Translations under genes and position numbers: made by a program | Shown: positions 10,501 through 17,797 of the stretch, in pieces | How positions within the stretch are numbered: position 1 is the stretch's first letter | Layout: each line of letters opens with the position of its first letter | Assembly (NCBI GenBank): GCA_903884005.1 | Contig: CAISDA010000040.1 | Coordinates: 65,539-129,538, forward strand | DNA from: an uncultured Ignavibacteriota bacterium | GTDB taxonomy: Bacteria > Bacteroidota > Ignavibacteria > UBA10030 > UBA8401 | DNA: 64,000 bases | Direction of reading: 5' to 3' | The notes under the pieces: generated by a model | Told to the model about the DNA's origin: nothing | What the model saw: only the letters and a program-made list of their open reading frames with translations | Database searches by the model: none

Positions 10501-11159
10501 TTGTCCGGACCGAACGGGACCTCGGCCTTAAAGAAGGTTTCCAGTGAGTGGATCAACTGCACATATGACGTTTCAGCCTTCAGCGACGAGTCGTCGAACA
10601 ATTCATGATAGACCCTGAACGCGGGATTGAAATTTGCGAAAAACAGCAGCATTAATTCTTCGAGTGCAATGTGCTTATTCGATCGTCCGGCTGTCGAGCC
10701 GTCGTAATACTGCTCTACCGTTTCAACGGATGTATACACCGTCGTCGGCGGGCACAGCCTCAGGAACTGCTTCAGGCAATCGTCCAGCGCCTGCATGCCG
10801 AGCGACGCGCCAAGATGCGCATATGCCCTGCTGAAGACGTCGGGGTTCGCGGTCTCTTCGTACAGGCGCATGAGGTAATGATTGATCTCGTCGATCAATC
10901 CCATCGCATTGAGATGTCCCGTGCGCACGAAGAGTTCTGGATGCGCGGCAATGTCCCTGGCGTCGTTCATTTTTTGGGCAAAGACGCGGACGGCATAATA
11001 ATCGGGAAAAATGATATTGCCGTTAGAGGAGAACAGCGATGTGTTGACCGAATATTTTTTCCGGATATCCCTGCGGACATGGAACTCAAAGCACGGTTGT
11101 GACGAAGGGAATGACGGCGGTTGTGGAAAATTCAGAAATGAAATCTGCAGTGGGATCAT
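7587..11159 (-). CDS. Very large cytoplasmic GH13 alpha-amylase-family enzyme
   Basis: 1190 residues with no signal peptide. The GH13 signature regions are readable: region I DMVPNH (430-435), region II IIRFDAAMT with nucleophile Asp550, region III LLLAEAF with acid/base Glu615, and region IV FMSNPDEETA with Asp676. All three catalytic carboxylates are therefore present. The first ~400 residues and the last ~400 (after about 790) are not recognised; the N-terminal part looks all-helical. Most GH13 enzymes are 450-750 residues, so this is unusually long. ATG with GAGAGACA upstream. It is the first gene of the TonB/DUF4876/barrel operon. Probable alpha-glucan or glycosyl-transfer activity; exact reaction not inferable. 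Confidence 0.85.
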   Translation of the reverse strand: MIPLQISFLNFPQPPSFPSSQPCFEFHVRRDIRKKYSVNTSLFSSNGNIIFPDYYAVRVFAQKMNDARDIAAHPELFVRTGHLNAMGLIDEINHYLMRLYEETANPDVFSRAYAHLGASLGMQALDDCLKQFLRLCPPTTVYTSVETVEQYYDGSTAGRSNKHIALEELMLLFFANFNPAFRVYHELFDDSSLKAETSYVQLIHSLETFFKAEVPFGPDNHAIFDLLRAPIVAHPDNIESQLAFYKTKWGMHLAQLLEKISGSFSMIEEEGKYLWNQTHRGGKPGIDTFVPDYDELKQRMQRGEYTQVEYERFTSDIEWMPNVVILAKNTYVWLSQLSKKYGRTIARLDQIPDEELDQIARWNYTGLWLIGVWERSHASQKIKQYTGNPEAVPSAYSLYNYEIAEALGGEAAFQNLNARAWHRGIRLAGDMVPNHMGLYSKWVVEHPEYFIQLPHSPYPNYRFTGADLSEHPDIEVRIEDGYWNRTDAAVVFQRRDKRDGSVQYMYHGNDGTNMPWNDTAQLNLLRQDVREAVIQEIFHVARKFSIIRFDAAMTLAKKHFQRLWYPMPGTGGGIPSRSDYAIANEQFHAMFPNEFWREVVDRINSEMPHTLLLAEAFWLMEGYFVRTLGMHRVYNSAFMHMLMKEENSKYRMLIKNTLEFNPEILKRYVNFMSNPDEETAIAQFGKDDKYFGVALMMATLPGLPMFAHGQIEGFTEKYGMEYQRAYYDEYPDEYLVRRHEHEIFPILRKRHLFSQVHHFQLYDFHDTRGFVNENVFAYSNMAGSERAVIFYHNKYEETSGWINMSLPKNEGSETAGRTNVRSIGDALTFNGADRTYYVFRDYKSNLEFIRSGQQLHNEGIFVALHAFEYCIFLDFVEVQDATGEYGRLAGYLNGRGTSNMQSALREMKLLPLMNAVGALISKDVIGALRKSSLGREGTPEERIGLERISDDAYAAALTEAALFVAVPFDAADSRARVAEFRHSLRSVADLVAKKSKGTTSAVAHPMKRSFVFGEKDTVATAVTVSLCVLLIDEWTKIAAMQKEPARLESPWVIFDAERVFTQVLEKKTKKREEAEYDVLMVKILSRFVSRFWHEKTASILTVQEMFEDYALADFLLVHQYADKWYFNKERFEAFLDWMFSMTMIRLMRSETLTATVMDTCFTQILAAKELAAKAEYHVEKLKEYSDATIL

Positions 11160-11260
11160 TGTCTCTCGAATTTATTGACGGGACTATCTATCACCGGACA
11201 CACGCACACATATATAATACTCGAATAATACTGAATAATCTTGTATTGTTCAATCATTAA

Positions 11261-11289
11261 TTGACAATTCCAAAAATCATTCGTATATT
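11261..11289 (+). promoter_or_regulatory. Promoter of tRNA-Ala
   Basis: TTGACA (11261-11266), 17-bp spacer, TATATTTA (11284-11291), 20 bp before the tRNA 5' end. It resembles the other tRNA promoters in the window. Confidence 0.65.
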
Positions 11290-11308
11290 TATCTCGTCAA
11301 AAAGATTA

Positions 11309-11381
<73 letters not shown>

Positions 11382-11387
11382 CACGAC

Positions 11388-11459
11388 AAAAGGTTTTTCA
11401 TAGATTGTTCTTGCAGCGTCAACAAAAATGCAAGAAGGACTATGAAAAACCTTTTTTTT
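11388..11459 (+). terminator. Large nested hairpin terminator after tRNA-Ala
   Basis: Outer arms AAAAGGTTTTTCATAG (11388-11403) and CTATGAAAAACCTTTT (11440-11455) pair perfectly over 16 bp. Inside, TTCTTGCA (11408-11415) pairs with TGCAAGAA (11429-11436). The right arm runs into eight T. It is longer than an ordinary intrinsic terminator and may be a mobile-type repeat or an RNA processing site. Confidence 0.7.
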
Positions 11460-11520
11460 GCCCCCTCGTTCACCATCCAACGGTGCCCTCCGTTGTCGGA
11501 TCCCGTCACGGCGTGAAGAG

Positions 11521-12099
11521 TTACCCTTGCTTGAGCACGCGGAAGCCGCATGAATTGTTGCGTTCATCCTGACGGCCGTCGTAGCGGCGGGAAACCCGGC
11601 AGCCGAGATTGCCCCGCCCCCAGGAGCCGCCGCGGAACGCGCCCGAGGTGCCGCACCACTCAAACACATTACCGCTCATATCGTAGATCCCGAGCTCGTT
11701 CGCCTTCTTCTGGCCGACAGGGTGTGTTTTTCCGAGGGAATTATCGATGTACCAGCCGACCTCGTCCAACACGTTGCTGCCGCTGTATTCATATCCCATA
11801 CTTTTGCTGCCGCCCTTGGCGGCATATTCCCACTCGTTCTCTTCCGGAAGGCGAATGAGTGTCCCTGTTTCGTTGCTGTGCCACTGGCAATAGGCGACAG
11901 CATCGGCAACATTCACATTGATCACCGGGCGCGCTCCCCGGCCCCAACCGTGATCGCCGGGTTTCCGCGCACCGGTCTTTTCGCAAAACAGATCGTATTG
12001 GTCGAACGTGACAGGTGTTGAAGCGATGTACAACGGTGCGCTCCATCCTTCTGCCGCGATCCATGTCGGGACGATCGTTTCCTCTGTCGAATTGCTCAT
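11521..12099 (-). CDS. SUMF1/formylglycine-generating-enzyme-fold protein, probably non-FGE
   Basis: 192 residues from MSNSTEETIV. This start is preferred over the ATG four codons upstream because GGAG lies 5 nt before it. Typical SUMF1-family motifs are present: TPVTFDQYDLFCE, RPVINVNVADAVAYCQW, IRLPEENEWEYAAKGG, ELGIYDMSGNVFEWC, FRGGSWGRGN and a terminal CGFRVLKQG. The family includes enzymes that convert Cys to formylglycine as well as many proteins of other function. Here the first active-site Cys position is filled (GCRVSRRYDGR), but the second appears to be Arg, and the protein is short. True FGE activity is therefore doubtful. Stand-alone gene after tRNA-Ala; role unknown. Confidence 0.8.
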   Translation of the reverse strand: MSNSTEETIVPTWIAAEGWSAPLYIASTPVTFDQYDLFCEKTGARKPGDHGWGRGARPVINVNVADAVAYCQWHSNETGTLIRLPEENEWEYAAKGGSKSMGYEYSGSNVLDEVGWYIDNSLGKTHPVGQKKANELGIYDMSGNVFEWCGTSGAFRGGSWGRGNLGCRVSRRYDGRQDERNNSCGFRVLKQG

Positions 12100-12155
12100 T
12101 GGTAACTCCATTGCTGCGGCGACCGCAGACGTATCCTATCGGTCAAACGTTTTTT

Positions 12156-12527
12156 TTAAACTCTAAAAAGACACTCCCGAACGGCTCCGATCAAGTGCTC
12201 ATTCTCAATCGGTTTCTTCAGCGCGTAATCTGCGCCAAGGTTCTTTGCCATGTTCAAGTATTGATCCGCATTGACTTTCCCGCCTCCGCTTATGGCGATG
12301 ATGGGGATTGTCTTGTTCATTTTTCTGATTTCAATGATCGTCTCGAGGCCCTCTTTTTCGGGCATCACAATATCTGTGATGACCAGATCGAACGGAGTAC
12401 TCTTGAGACGCAATATTCCGAGGTGGCCGTCTCTTGCTCCCTCAGCGTCATAGCCCGCTTCCATGAGCAGCTGCACGATCATGGCGTTCACTATCTCATC
12501 GTCATCGATCACTAGAATGAAGGCCAT
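12156..12527 (-). CDS. Single-domain CheY-like response regulator
   Basis: 123 residues from MAFILVIDDDEIV. A start eight codons upstream lies inside the kinase gene and is less likely. The whole product is one receiver domain: acidic pair DDDE near the N-terminus, phospho-acceptor Asp in LVITDIVMPEKEG, Ser in IIAISGGG, and Lys in YALKKPIENE. There is no output domain. It starts 1 bp after the stop of the hybrid kinase with GGAAG upstream, so it is probably co-transcribed and translationally coupled. It is the likely phosphorylation partner of that kinase. Confidence 0.92.
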   Translation of the reverse strand: MAFILVIDDDEIVNAMIVQLLMEAGYDAEGARDGHLGILRLKSTPFDLVITDIVMPEKEGLETIIEIRKMNKTIPIIAISGGGKVNADQYLNMAKNLGADYALKKPIENEHLIGAVRECLFRV

Positions 12528-12528
12528 A

Positions 12529-13878
12529 CTATTCTTCCTTTCGTGGGGCATCGAGGATATCGCGGATGACCGTGGTTAATTCGAATAAATCGAACGGCTT
12601 TGCAATATAGCGCTTGATGCCGTTTGCCAGTGCTCTCTCGGGATTTATTTCGCTGTTGTAGCCGGTGCAGAGAATGATGGGTATATCGTTGCGAATCTTA
12701 AATGCCTCCCGTGCCAGTTCCACGCCGGTCATGTCCGGCATGGTTTGATCGGTGATGAGGATGTCGATGCCTGCCGGGTTGTCTTTAAAGAAAGATAATG
12801 CTTCGCGGCTGTCTGTCATGCCGGTAACGCTGAACCCGAGACGAGTCAATTCCATTACTGCCAGACTGACCAACATTTCTTCATCGTCGACGAACAGTAT
12901 CCTCTCGAACCCTGAGAGTGAGGCTTGATTGTCCTTACTCGCTATTTCGGCGGCGCTTCCTTCGGCTGCGGGCAAATATATTTTGAATGTTGTCCCTTTG
13001 TGAACCTCGCTGTCCACATCGATGAATCCGCCATGGGATTTCACTGCTCCCAGGACCACGCTCAGCCCCATGCCTGTTCCTGTGCCTATCGCCTTCGTGG
13101 TGTAAAACGGTTCAAAGGCCTTAGACAGCGTCATGGCGTCCATGCCGCACCCGGTGTCTGCAACCTCGATGACCGTATAGCGGCCCTGCGCCAATTCTCC
13201 GGTCAGTGTGGCTTCGTTCTTCTCAACGAAACGCGTGTACAGGCGGACAGTCAGTGTGCCTTTGTTTCCCATGGCCTGCATGGCATTGGTAGCGAGGTTG
13301 ATGATGATTTCATGGATTTGTACGGGGTCAGCCAACACCGGTTTCGTATCGTCGTCCAGATCTGCCACGATGGTCATAGACGAAGGAAGTGACACACTGA
13401 GCAGACTCAGCACTTCGGAAACGACCGGCCGGACCGCGACGCGCATGTGGTTGTGATCGCTTTTTCTGCTGAATGTCAATATCTGTTGGACAAGTTTTTT
13501 CGCCCTGTCTGAAGCCTTCAGGATCGTAACGAGGTTATTTTTCAGCACTGGATTTTGCTCGGCATGCCGGAGAGACATTCCTGCGAATCCGATTATGCCG
13601 GTCAACACATTGTTGAAATCGTGCGCGATCCCGCCCGCGAGCTGCCCGAGGGCTTCCATTTTTTCGGATTGCTTCAGCCGCTCCTCGATGTGTCTAAGAA
13701 GCGCTTCGGTCTGCTTGCGCTCGGTGATGTCCTCTTTCACAGCAAGATAGTGTGTTGTCTTGCCCCGCTCATCGAGCATGGGTGAGATCGTTGCAGATTC
13801 CCAGAACTGATCGCCGTTTTTTTTTTCCTGTTTTGAAACTCCCCATGCCATTCGCCGCCTGCCGTTATGGTTTCCCAA
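12529..13878 (-). CDS. Hybrid sensor histidine kinase, C-terminal half (frameshifted from the upstream frame)
   Basis: This frame supplies the catalytic part of a kinase. It holds the tail of a PAS/PAC domain (QFWESATISPMLDERGK, LAVKEDITERKQTEALL), a HisKA dimer/phospho-acceptor region (GGIAHDFNNVLTGIIGF), HATPase motifs (INLATNAMQAMG, VADTGCGMD, GTGTGMGLSVV), and a C-terminal receiver domain (ILFVDDEEM, DILITDQTMPDMTG, RYIAKPFD). The first ~18 codons of the open frame are not convincing. The real reading should enter at the A10 tract (13817-13826) from the upstream frame, so this probably has no independent start. The neighbouring response regulator follows directly. Confidence 0.85.
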   Translation of the reverse strand: MGNHNGRRRMAWGVSKQEKKNGDQFWESATISPMLDERGKTTHYLAVKEDITERKQTEALLRHIEERLKQSEKMEALGQLAGGIAHDFNNVLTGIIGFAGMSLRHAEQNPVLKNNLVTILKASDRAKKLVQQILTFSRKSDHNHMRVAVRPVVSEVLSLLSVSLPSSMTIVADLDDDTKPVLADPVQIHEIIINLATNAMQAMGNKGTLTVRLYTRFVEKNEATLTGELAQGRYTVIEVADTGCGMDAMTLSKAFEPFYTTKAIGTGTGMGLSVVLGAVKSHGGFIDVDSEVHKGTTFKIYLPAAEGSAAEIASKDNQASLSGFERILFVDDEEMLVSLAVMELTRLGFSVTGMTDSREALSFFKDNPAGIDILITDQTMPDMTGVELAREAFKIRNDIPIILCTGYNSEINPERALANGIKRYIAKPFDLFELTTVIRDILDAPRKEE

Positions 13879-14834
13879 AGGTCCTTGTACCCATCGGGCG
13901 TCATGTTCCCGGACTGCAAGAACCTGGGATTTTTTCCAACAACATCATCAAGAGTATATCCGGTGATGTCGGTAAATTTTCTGTTCACATACTCGATTGA
14001 ACCGTCACGATCGGTGATCACGATCGAGGCCGGACTCTGTTCCACCGCCTGCGACATGTGAAATATTCGTTCATTTGCCCGGTTGCGTTCGGCAACACTG
14101 TGCAATGACGCGCGAATCGCCGGAGCGCCGTCGTAGATAATGTGCGAGGCCTGGACTTCGACGTCAACGATTGTTCCATCGAGCTTGACGTGCGGAATTT
14201 CGATCGGTGGCGTATCCTTGCTTCCCTCGAGTGCCGTTTTCACCCTTGCCAGGACGATTTGGTGAAAATCGATATGGATGCGATCAAGGATGGATGTGTC
14301 TAACAGTTCGTCGGCCGTTGCAGCACCGTATAACTTTACGGCCGCTTGATTGACAAACAATATTTTTCCATCCCGGTGGACGGCGATCGCATCGGGCGAC
14401 CACTCAACGAGCGCGCGGTACCGTTCCTCGCTCTCTTGTGTATGCTTGTGTGCGTCGAACAATGCAAACGCCATTTCGATCGACGATTGTAATACAAAAT
14501 CCCCGGAGTCCTTGATCACGTACCCGTAGCATGTCACTTCGCGCGCATTTACCACTGTCTCCTTTTCGATATGACTGGTAAGAAAAATGATGGGGACCGT
14601 GCGGTGCAAAAGGATCTGCCGTGCCGCCTTGATGCCGTCGATTCCGTTCCCGAGATCGATATCCATCAGAACAAGATCGAAGTGTTCGGCTCCGACTGCG
14701 AACGAAACACTCTTCTCTCCGCTCTGGGCGTCGATCACCGCATATCCGAATCGTTTCAATCGCGCACCGGTGGACATCGCCTGGATGGTTTCATCTTCGA
14801 CAAGGAGAATTGTTTTCTGTGTTTGTGTGCTCAT
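13737..14834 (-). CDS. Hybrid sensor histidine kinase, N-terminal half: receiver-PAS-PAS (truncated by frameshift)
   Basis: Starting at MSTQTQKTILLVED, the product has a receiver domain (LVLMDIDLGNGIDG with the phospho-Asp, TVPIIFLTSH, YVIKDSGDF) at about 6-120. Two PAS domains follow (YRALVEWSPDAIAVHRDGK, then QAVEQSPASIVITDRDG and ITGYTLDDVVGKNPRFLQ). At residue about 340 the reading reaches ten A residues and then drifts into about 25 unrelated codons before stopping. The missing half of PAS-2 plus HisKA-HATPase-REC continues in the -1 frame (12529-13826). It is therefore one broken or slippage-decoded gene. A start 13 codons upstream is also possible. Confidence 0.85.
   Translation of the reverse strand: MSTQTQKTILLVEDETIQAMSTGARLKRFGYAVIDAQSGEKSVSFAVGAEHFDLVLMDIDLGNGIDGIKAARQILLHRTVPIIFLTSHIEKETVVNAREVTCYGYVIKDSGDFVLQSSIEMAFALFDAHKHTQESEERYRALVEWSPDAIAVHRDGKILFVNQAAVKLYGAATADELLDTSILDRIHIDFHQIVLARVKTALEGSKDTPPIEIPHVKLDGTIVDVEVQASHIIYDGAPAIRASLHSVAERNRANERIFHMSQAVEQSPASIVITDRDGSIEYVNRKFTDITGYTLDDVVGKNPRFLQSGNMTPDGYKDLWETITAGGEWHGEFQNRKKKTAISSGNLQRSHPCSMSGARQHTILL
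13817..13826 (-). other. A10 homopolymer at the frame break of the hybrid kinase
   Basis: On the coding strand the sequence reads CAAAACAGG, ten A, then CGGCGATCAG. Reading AAA-AAA-AAA-ACG leads to an early stop. Stepping back one base gives AAC-GGC-GAT-CAG and restores the conserved NGDQFWES of the PAS domain. Eleven or eight A would also restore the frame. Confidence 0.9.
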
Positions 14835-15025
14835 AGAATTTCGTGTGCCGATCGACAGCGTGAACCAATACAAGAATCCATCGAGTAAATGTATGCGTTT
14901 AAATATTCAGATGGTATCATTGTTCCCCTTTTTCCGGAATAATTTTCCGGAATCGGCTCGGTGCAGCGCCAGCATCCGCGTTCTACCGGGCCGTTACTGC
15001 TGCACTGCACCCCGCGTGAGATGTG

Positions 15026-16063
15026 TCACCTGTCTACGCGCCCCGAACCGCTTCCCAGCGCGAGCGCATTGACCTCCGCGACGCTCGCGTGATTGAAGTC
15101 TCCGGGTATGGTTTGCTTTAAGCAAGAAGCCGCAACGGCAAACTCCAGGGCCTCGATGGAACTCGGTTTCATGAGCAGTCCGTAGATTAGTCCGGCCGCA
15201 AACGAATCGCCGCCGCCGACGCGGTCGACGATCTGTATGTCGTACTGCTTCGACCGGTAGGGTTCACGGCATTCCTTCTCATCGACAAGCATTGCGCTCC
15301 ACCCGTTGCGCGAGGCTGAAAAACTTTCACGCAGTGTGATGGCCACTGTTGTGAAGCCGAATGTCTGTTTCAGTGACCGTGCGAGCGCACGGTACCCGCC
15401 CTCGTCAATCGCCGCCGATTCTACATTCGTATCTCCGGCTTTCATGCCCAGACATTTATCCGCATCTTCTTCATTCGAAATGCAGACGTCCACATATTCC
15501 ATTAGCGGTATCATGACGGCCTGTGCTTCTTTTTCCGTCCACAATTTTTTTCTGTAGTTGAGATCGGCACTTACGGTGATCCCGAGTTTTTTTGCGGCAA
15601 TGCACGCCTCTTTCAGTATGCCCTGGAGCCCGACGCCGATGGCCGGCGTAATGCCCGTCCAATGAAACCACGAGGCTCCTTCGAACACGCGTTCCCAATC
15701 GATTTCACCCGGAGTGATCTCGGCAACGGACGCATGCGATCTGTCGTAGATCACCTTCGACGCTCGCTGGCTTGCGCCGGTTTCCAGAAAATATATCCCG
15801 ATGCGGTCCCCGCCCCGGACAATGTAGTCGACGTTCACTCCGTACCGGCGTAGTTCGTTCACGGCCGCCTGTCCGATCTCGTGCGTGGGCAGTTTCGTGA
15901 CGAAGCAGCCTTCGAGGCCGAACTGGGACACGGACGCGGCCACGTTCGCTTCTCCCCCGCCGTAATTAATGTCGAACTGCTGGGCCTGCACGAACCGGCT
16001 GAAGCCGGGCGTCGATAGGCGCAGCATGATCTCGCCGAATGTCACAATTTTATGTGTCGCCAT
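15026..16063 (-). CDS. kdgK: 2-keto-3-deoxygluconate (KDG) kinase, PfkB family
   Basis: 345 residues from MATHKIVTFGEIML (AAAGGAA upstream; a start 16 codons earlier is less likely). PfkB signatures are present: an early GGGEANVAASVSQFG substrate-binding Gly run, SADLNYRKKLW, CISNEEDADKCLGM, and the ATP/anion-hole motif DRVGGGDSFAAGLIYG with the catalytic Asp. It phosphorylates KDG to KDPG in the cytoplasm. It is the last gene of the alginate/uronate cluster, feeding the KDPG aldolase three genes upstream. The family also contains fructokinases and sugar kinases of other specificity; neighbours make KDG the best call. Confidence 0.9.
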   Translation of the reverse strand: MATHKIVTFGEIMLRLSTPGFSRFVQAQQFDINYGGGEANVAASVSQFGLEGCFVTKLPTHEIGQAAVNELRRYGVNVDYIVRGGDRIGIYFLETGASQRASKVIYDRSHASVAEITPGEIDWERVFEGASWFHWTGITPAIGVGLQGILKEACIAAKKLGITVSADLNYRKKLWTEKEAQAVMIPLMEYVDVCISNEEDADKCLGMKAGDTNVESAAIDEGGYRALARSLKQTFGFTTVAITLRESFSASRNGWSAMLVDEKECREPYRSKQYDIQIVDRVGGGDSFAAGLIYGLLMKPSSIEALEFAVAASCLKQTIPGDFNHASVAEVNALALGSGSGRVDR

Positions 16064-16131
16064 GCTAAAAAATTCCTTTTGTTCCTTCACGATGAGGTCA
16101 TCGCGGATCATGACACCGTCCTCGACAAAAT

Positions 16132-16181
16132 GCAGGGCGAAATGTCATTTCGCGGTGCGGGCGAGATAACATCTCGCCCTA
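16132..16181. repeat. Pair of intergenic palindromes of the GGGCGAG family
   Basis: Two adjacent palindromes: GCGAAATG-T-CATTTCGC (16137-16153) and GGGCGAGAT-AAC-ATCTCGCCC (16159-16179). Same family as the elements at 42003-42050, 45071-45100 and 51687-51710. They lie between the T9SS cargo gene and kdgK. Confidence 0.75.
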
Positions 16182-16217
16182 CAGTGGGACGAGTTACTGA
16201 TGAGCGCCTGCTGTGAA

Positions 16218-17768
16218 TTATTTTACGAGCGTTAATTTTTTCACCGACGAGAACGTGCCTGCGTCGATCCGATAGAGATACATGCCGCTTGGCAGCTGTG
16301 AGGCGTTCCATTGGACGGAATATGCGCCCGCCTGCATGAACTGATTGACGACGGTTGAAACCGCCCTGCCCAACAGGTCGTAGACCGTGAGGCGCACCTG
16401 TTGCGGACTCGCCAACGAAAACTTCATTGTCGTCGACGGGTTGAACGGGTTCGGAAAATTCTGTTCGAGAGAGAACGTCTGCGGAACGGCCGATTCCTGT
16501 TTCACCGCCGTGCCCGAGGAGACGAGCGTGTTCGTTATCGTGCCGGTGGCGCGCGCAAGCGCGACATACAAGGACTGTGTGCTGTCTATGGTCACCGCAG
16601 CGGCGGTTGTAAGGCTGTCTGTCGTCATGAGCGTATCGGTCACGAATGTCGTGTCTTTGATCGACTGGCCCATCCCTATCCATGTGGCGCGCTTGTCTGT
16701 GGAGAATGCAACGCGGAGATCCGTATTGCCGACGCCGACGCCGTCGTCCGCGCCGTATGTCGGCGTGAATTTATCGAATGTCATCGAGGTCGGTAAATTC
16801 GCAGCGTTGGCACCGTATTTTATTTCATAGTATCGCACTCCCGATACTTTGTCGATACCGCCGCTTAATGCGCTGGAACCCGTATTCGCGTTCGCCTTTA
16901 CGACGCGCACGACGGCATAGTGTCCCGTTCCTCCGCCGCTTGTTGTCGAACGGATCTTGATCGGACGATAGCCTGCCGCATCGCCGACGGGAAAATCTTT
17001 GCTAGCTCCTAAGCTACTAGACATGCCGCGGCCGAGGTACCCGTTGATATACGATTTGGATGATGCGCCTGAAATGTTGGCGGTTGTTGTGGAATTATGA
17101 ACGAAAATATAATTTCCTGTTTCAACGATGCCGCTGAGAAGATAGACCAGGGAGGTAGTCGTTGGTCCAGTGGAGCTGCCGCCGGCGAATGTGATAGTGC
17201 TGCCGAGTATCACTTTGCCGGTGCCGGACTTGTTCACTGTCATGCCATTCAATTCATTGGTGGATGAACTGTATACGTTGTTCGTCGTGAATATTGTGTT
17301 TGTCGAGCCGGTGAGCACAAAGTTCAAGACGCCGGTTGTCGATCCGGCAGTCCCGTTGCGGCAGTCCATTGTTGCCGCATTTGCCGAATTGAAATTGCCG
17401 GTCAGTGTGAGCGTGTGTATGAGTTCTCCTGTGACGCCGCTGGTCTGTGTCTTAAAGACCGACCCCGAATTGATGGTCACGTTGCCATTGACGGTCATTG
17501 AGACCTTGACCGTTTTCGATGTATAGAAGACAGCCCCTGTTGCAGTGCCGACGGTGAGTCCGGATACTGTCGCATCCATATCGATGGTGACCGTGTCGCC
17601 GTCGGCGATTGTCACATTGTCCGAGGCAGTTGGCACGCCGCCCGTTGACCAGGTTGTCGGTGTGCTCCAGACGCCGCTTCTGCCGCCCAAGGCGGATCGT
17701 ACTTCCCCTGCATTCATGGATGAAAGGCAAAGAGTTCCAAGAACCAAAATTGTAGCCACGTATTTCAT
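16218..17768 (-). CDS. Secreted protein with C-terminal type IX secretion sorting domain
   Basis: 516 residues. A signal peptide (MKYVATILVLGTLCLSSMNAG) is followed by a Thr/Ser/Gly-rich beta-solenoid-like region (GVWSTPTTWSTGG, DNVTIADGDTVTID, VTINSGSV). A T9SS type-A sorting domain occupies about the last 85 residues (FSLEQNFPNPFNPSTT, YDLLGRAVST, GMYLYRI, KKLTLVK). The repeated short strands resemble G8/parallel-beta-helix surface proteins. GGAGGTG precedes the ATG. It sits inside the alginate cluster between the aldolase and kdgK genes, so it may bind or process polysaccharide outside the cell, but nothing in its sequence proves this. Confidence 0.82.
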   Translation of the reverse strand: MKYVATILVLGTLCLSSMNAGEVRSALGGRSGVWSTPTTWSTGGVPTASDNVTIADGDTVTIDMDATVSGLTVGTATGAVFYTSKTVKVSMTVNGNVTINSGSVFKTQTSGVTGELIHTLTLTGNFNSANAATMDCRNGTAGSTTGVLNFVLTGSTNTIFTTNNVYSSSTNELNGMTVNKSGTGKVILGSTITFAGGSSTGPTTTSLVYLLSGIVETGNYIFVHNSTTTANISGASSKSYINGYLGRGMSSSLGASKDFPVGDAAGYRPIKIRSTTSGGGTGHYAVVRVVKANANTGSSALSGGIDKVSGVRYYEIKYGANAANLPTSMTFDKFTPTYGADDGVGVGNTDLRVAFSTDKRATWIGMGQSIKDTTFVTDTLMTTDSLTTAAAVTIDSTQSLYVALARATGTITNTLVSSGTAVKQESAVPQTFSLEQNFPNPFNPSTTMKFSLASPQQVRLTVYDLLGRAVSTVVNQFMQAGAYSVQWNASQLPSGMYLYRIDAGTFSSVKKLTLVK

Positions 17769-17797
17769 AACACCTCCGTTGTAAAAAAAATAGATTA

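Noticed and set aside
8214-10547. Long plus-strand open frames of 406 and 354 codons
   Set aside because: They lie antisense to the GH13 gene, show no family motifs, and have the composition expected of a shadow of a GC-rich coding strand.
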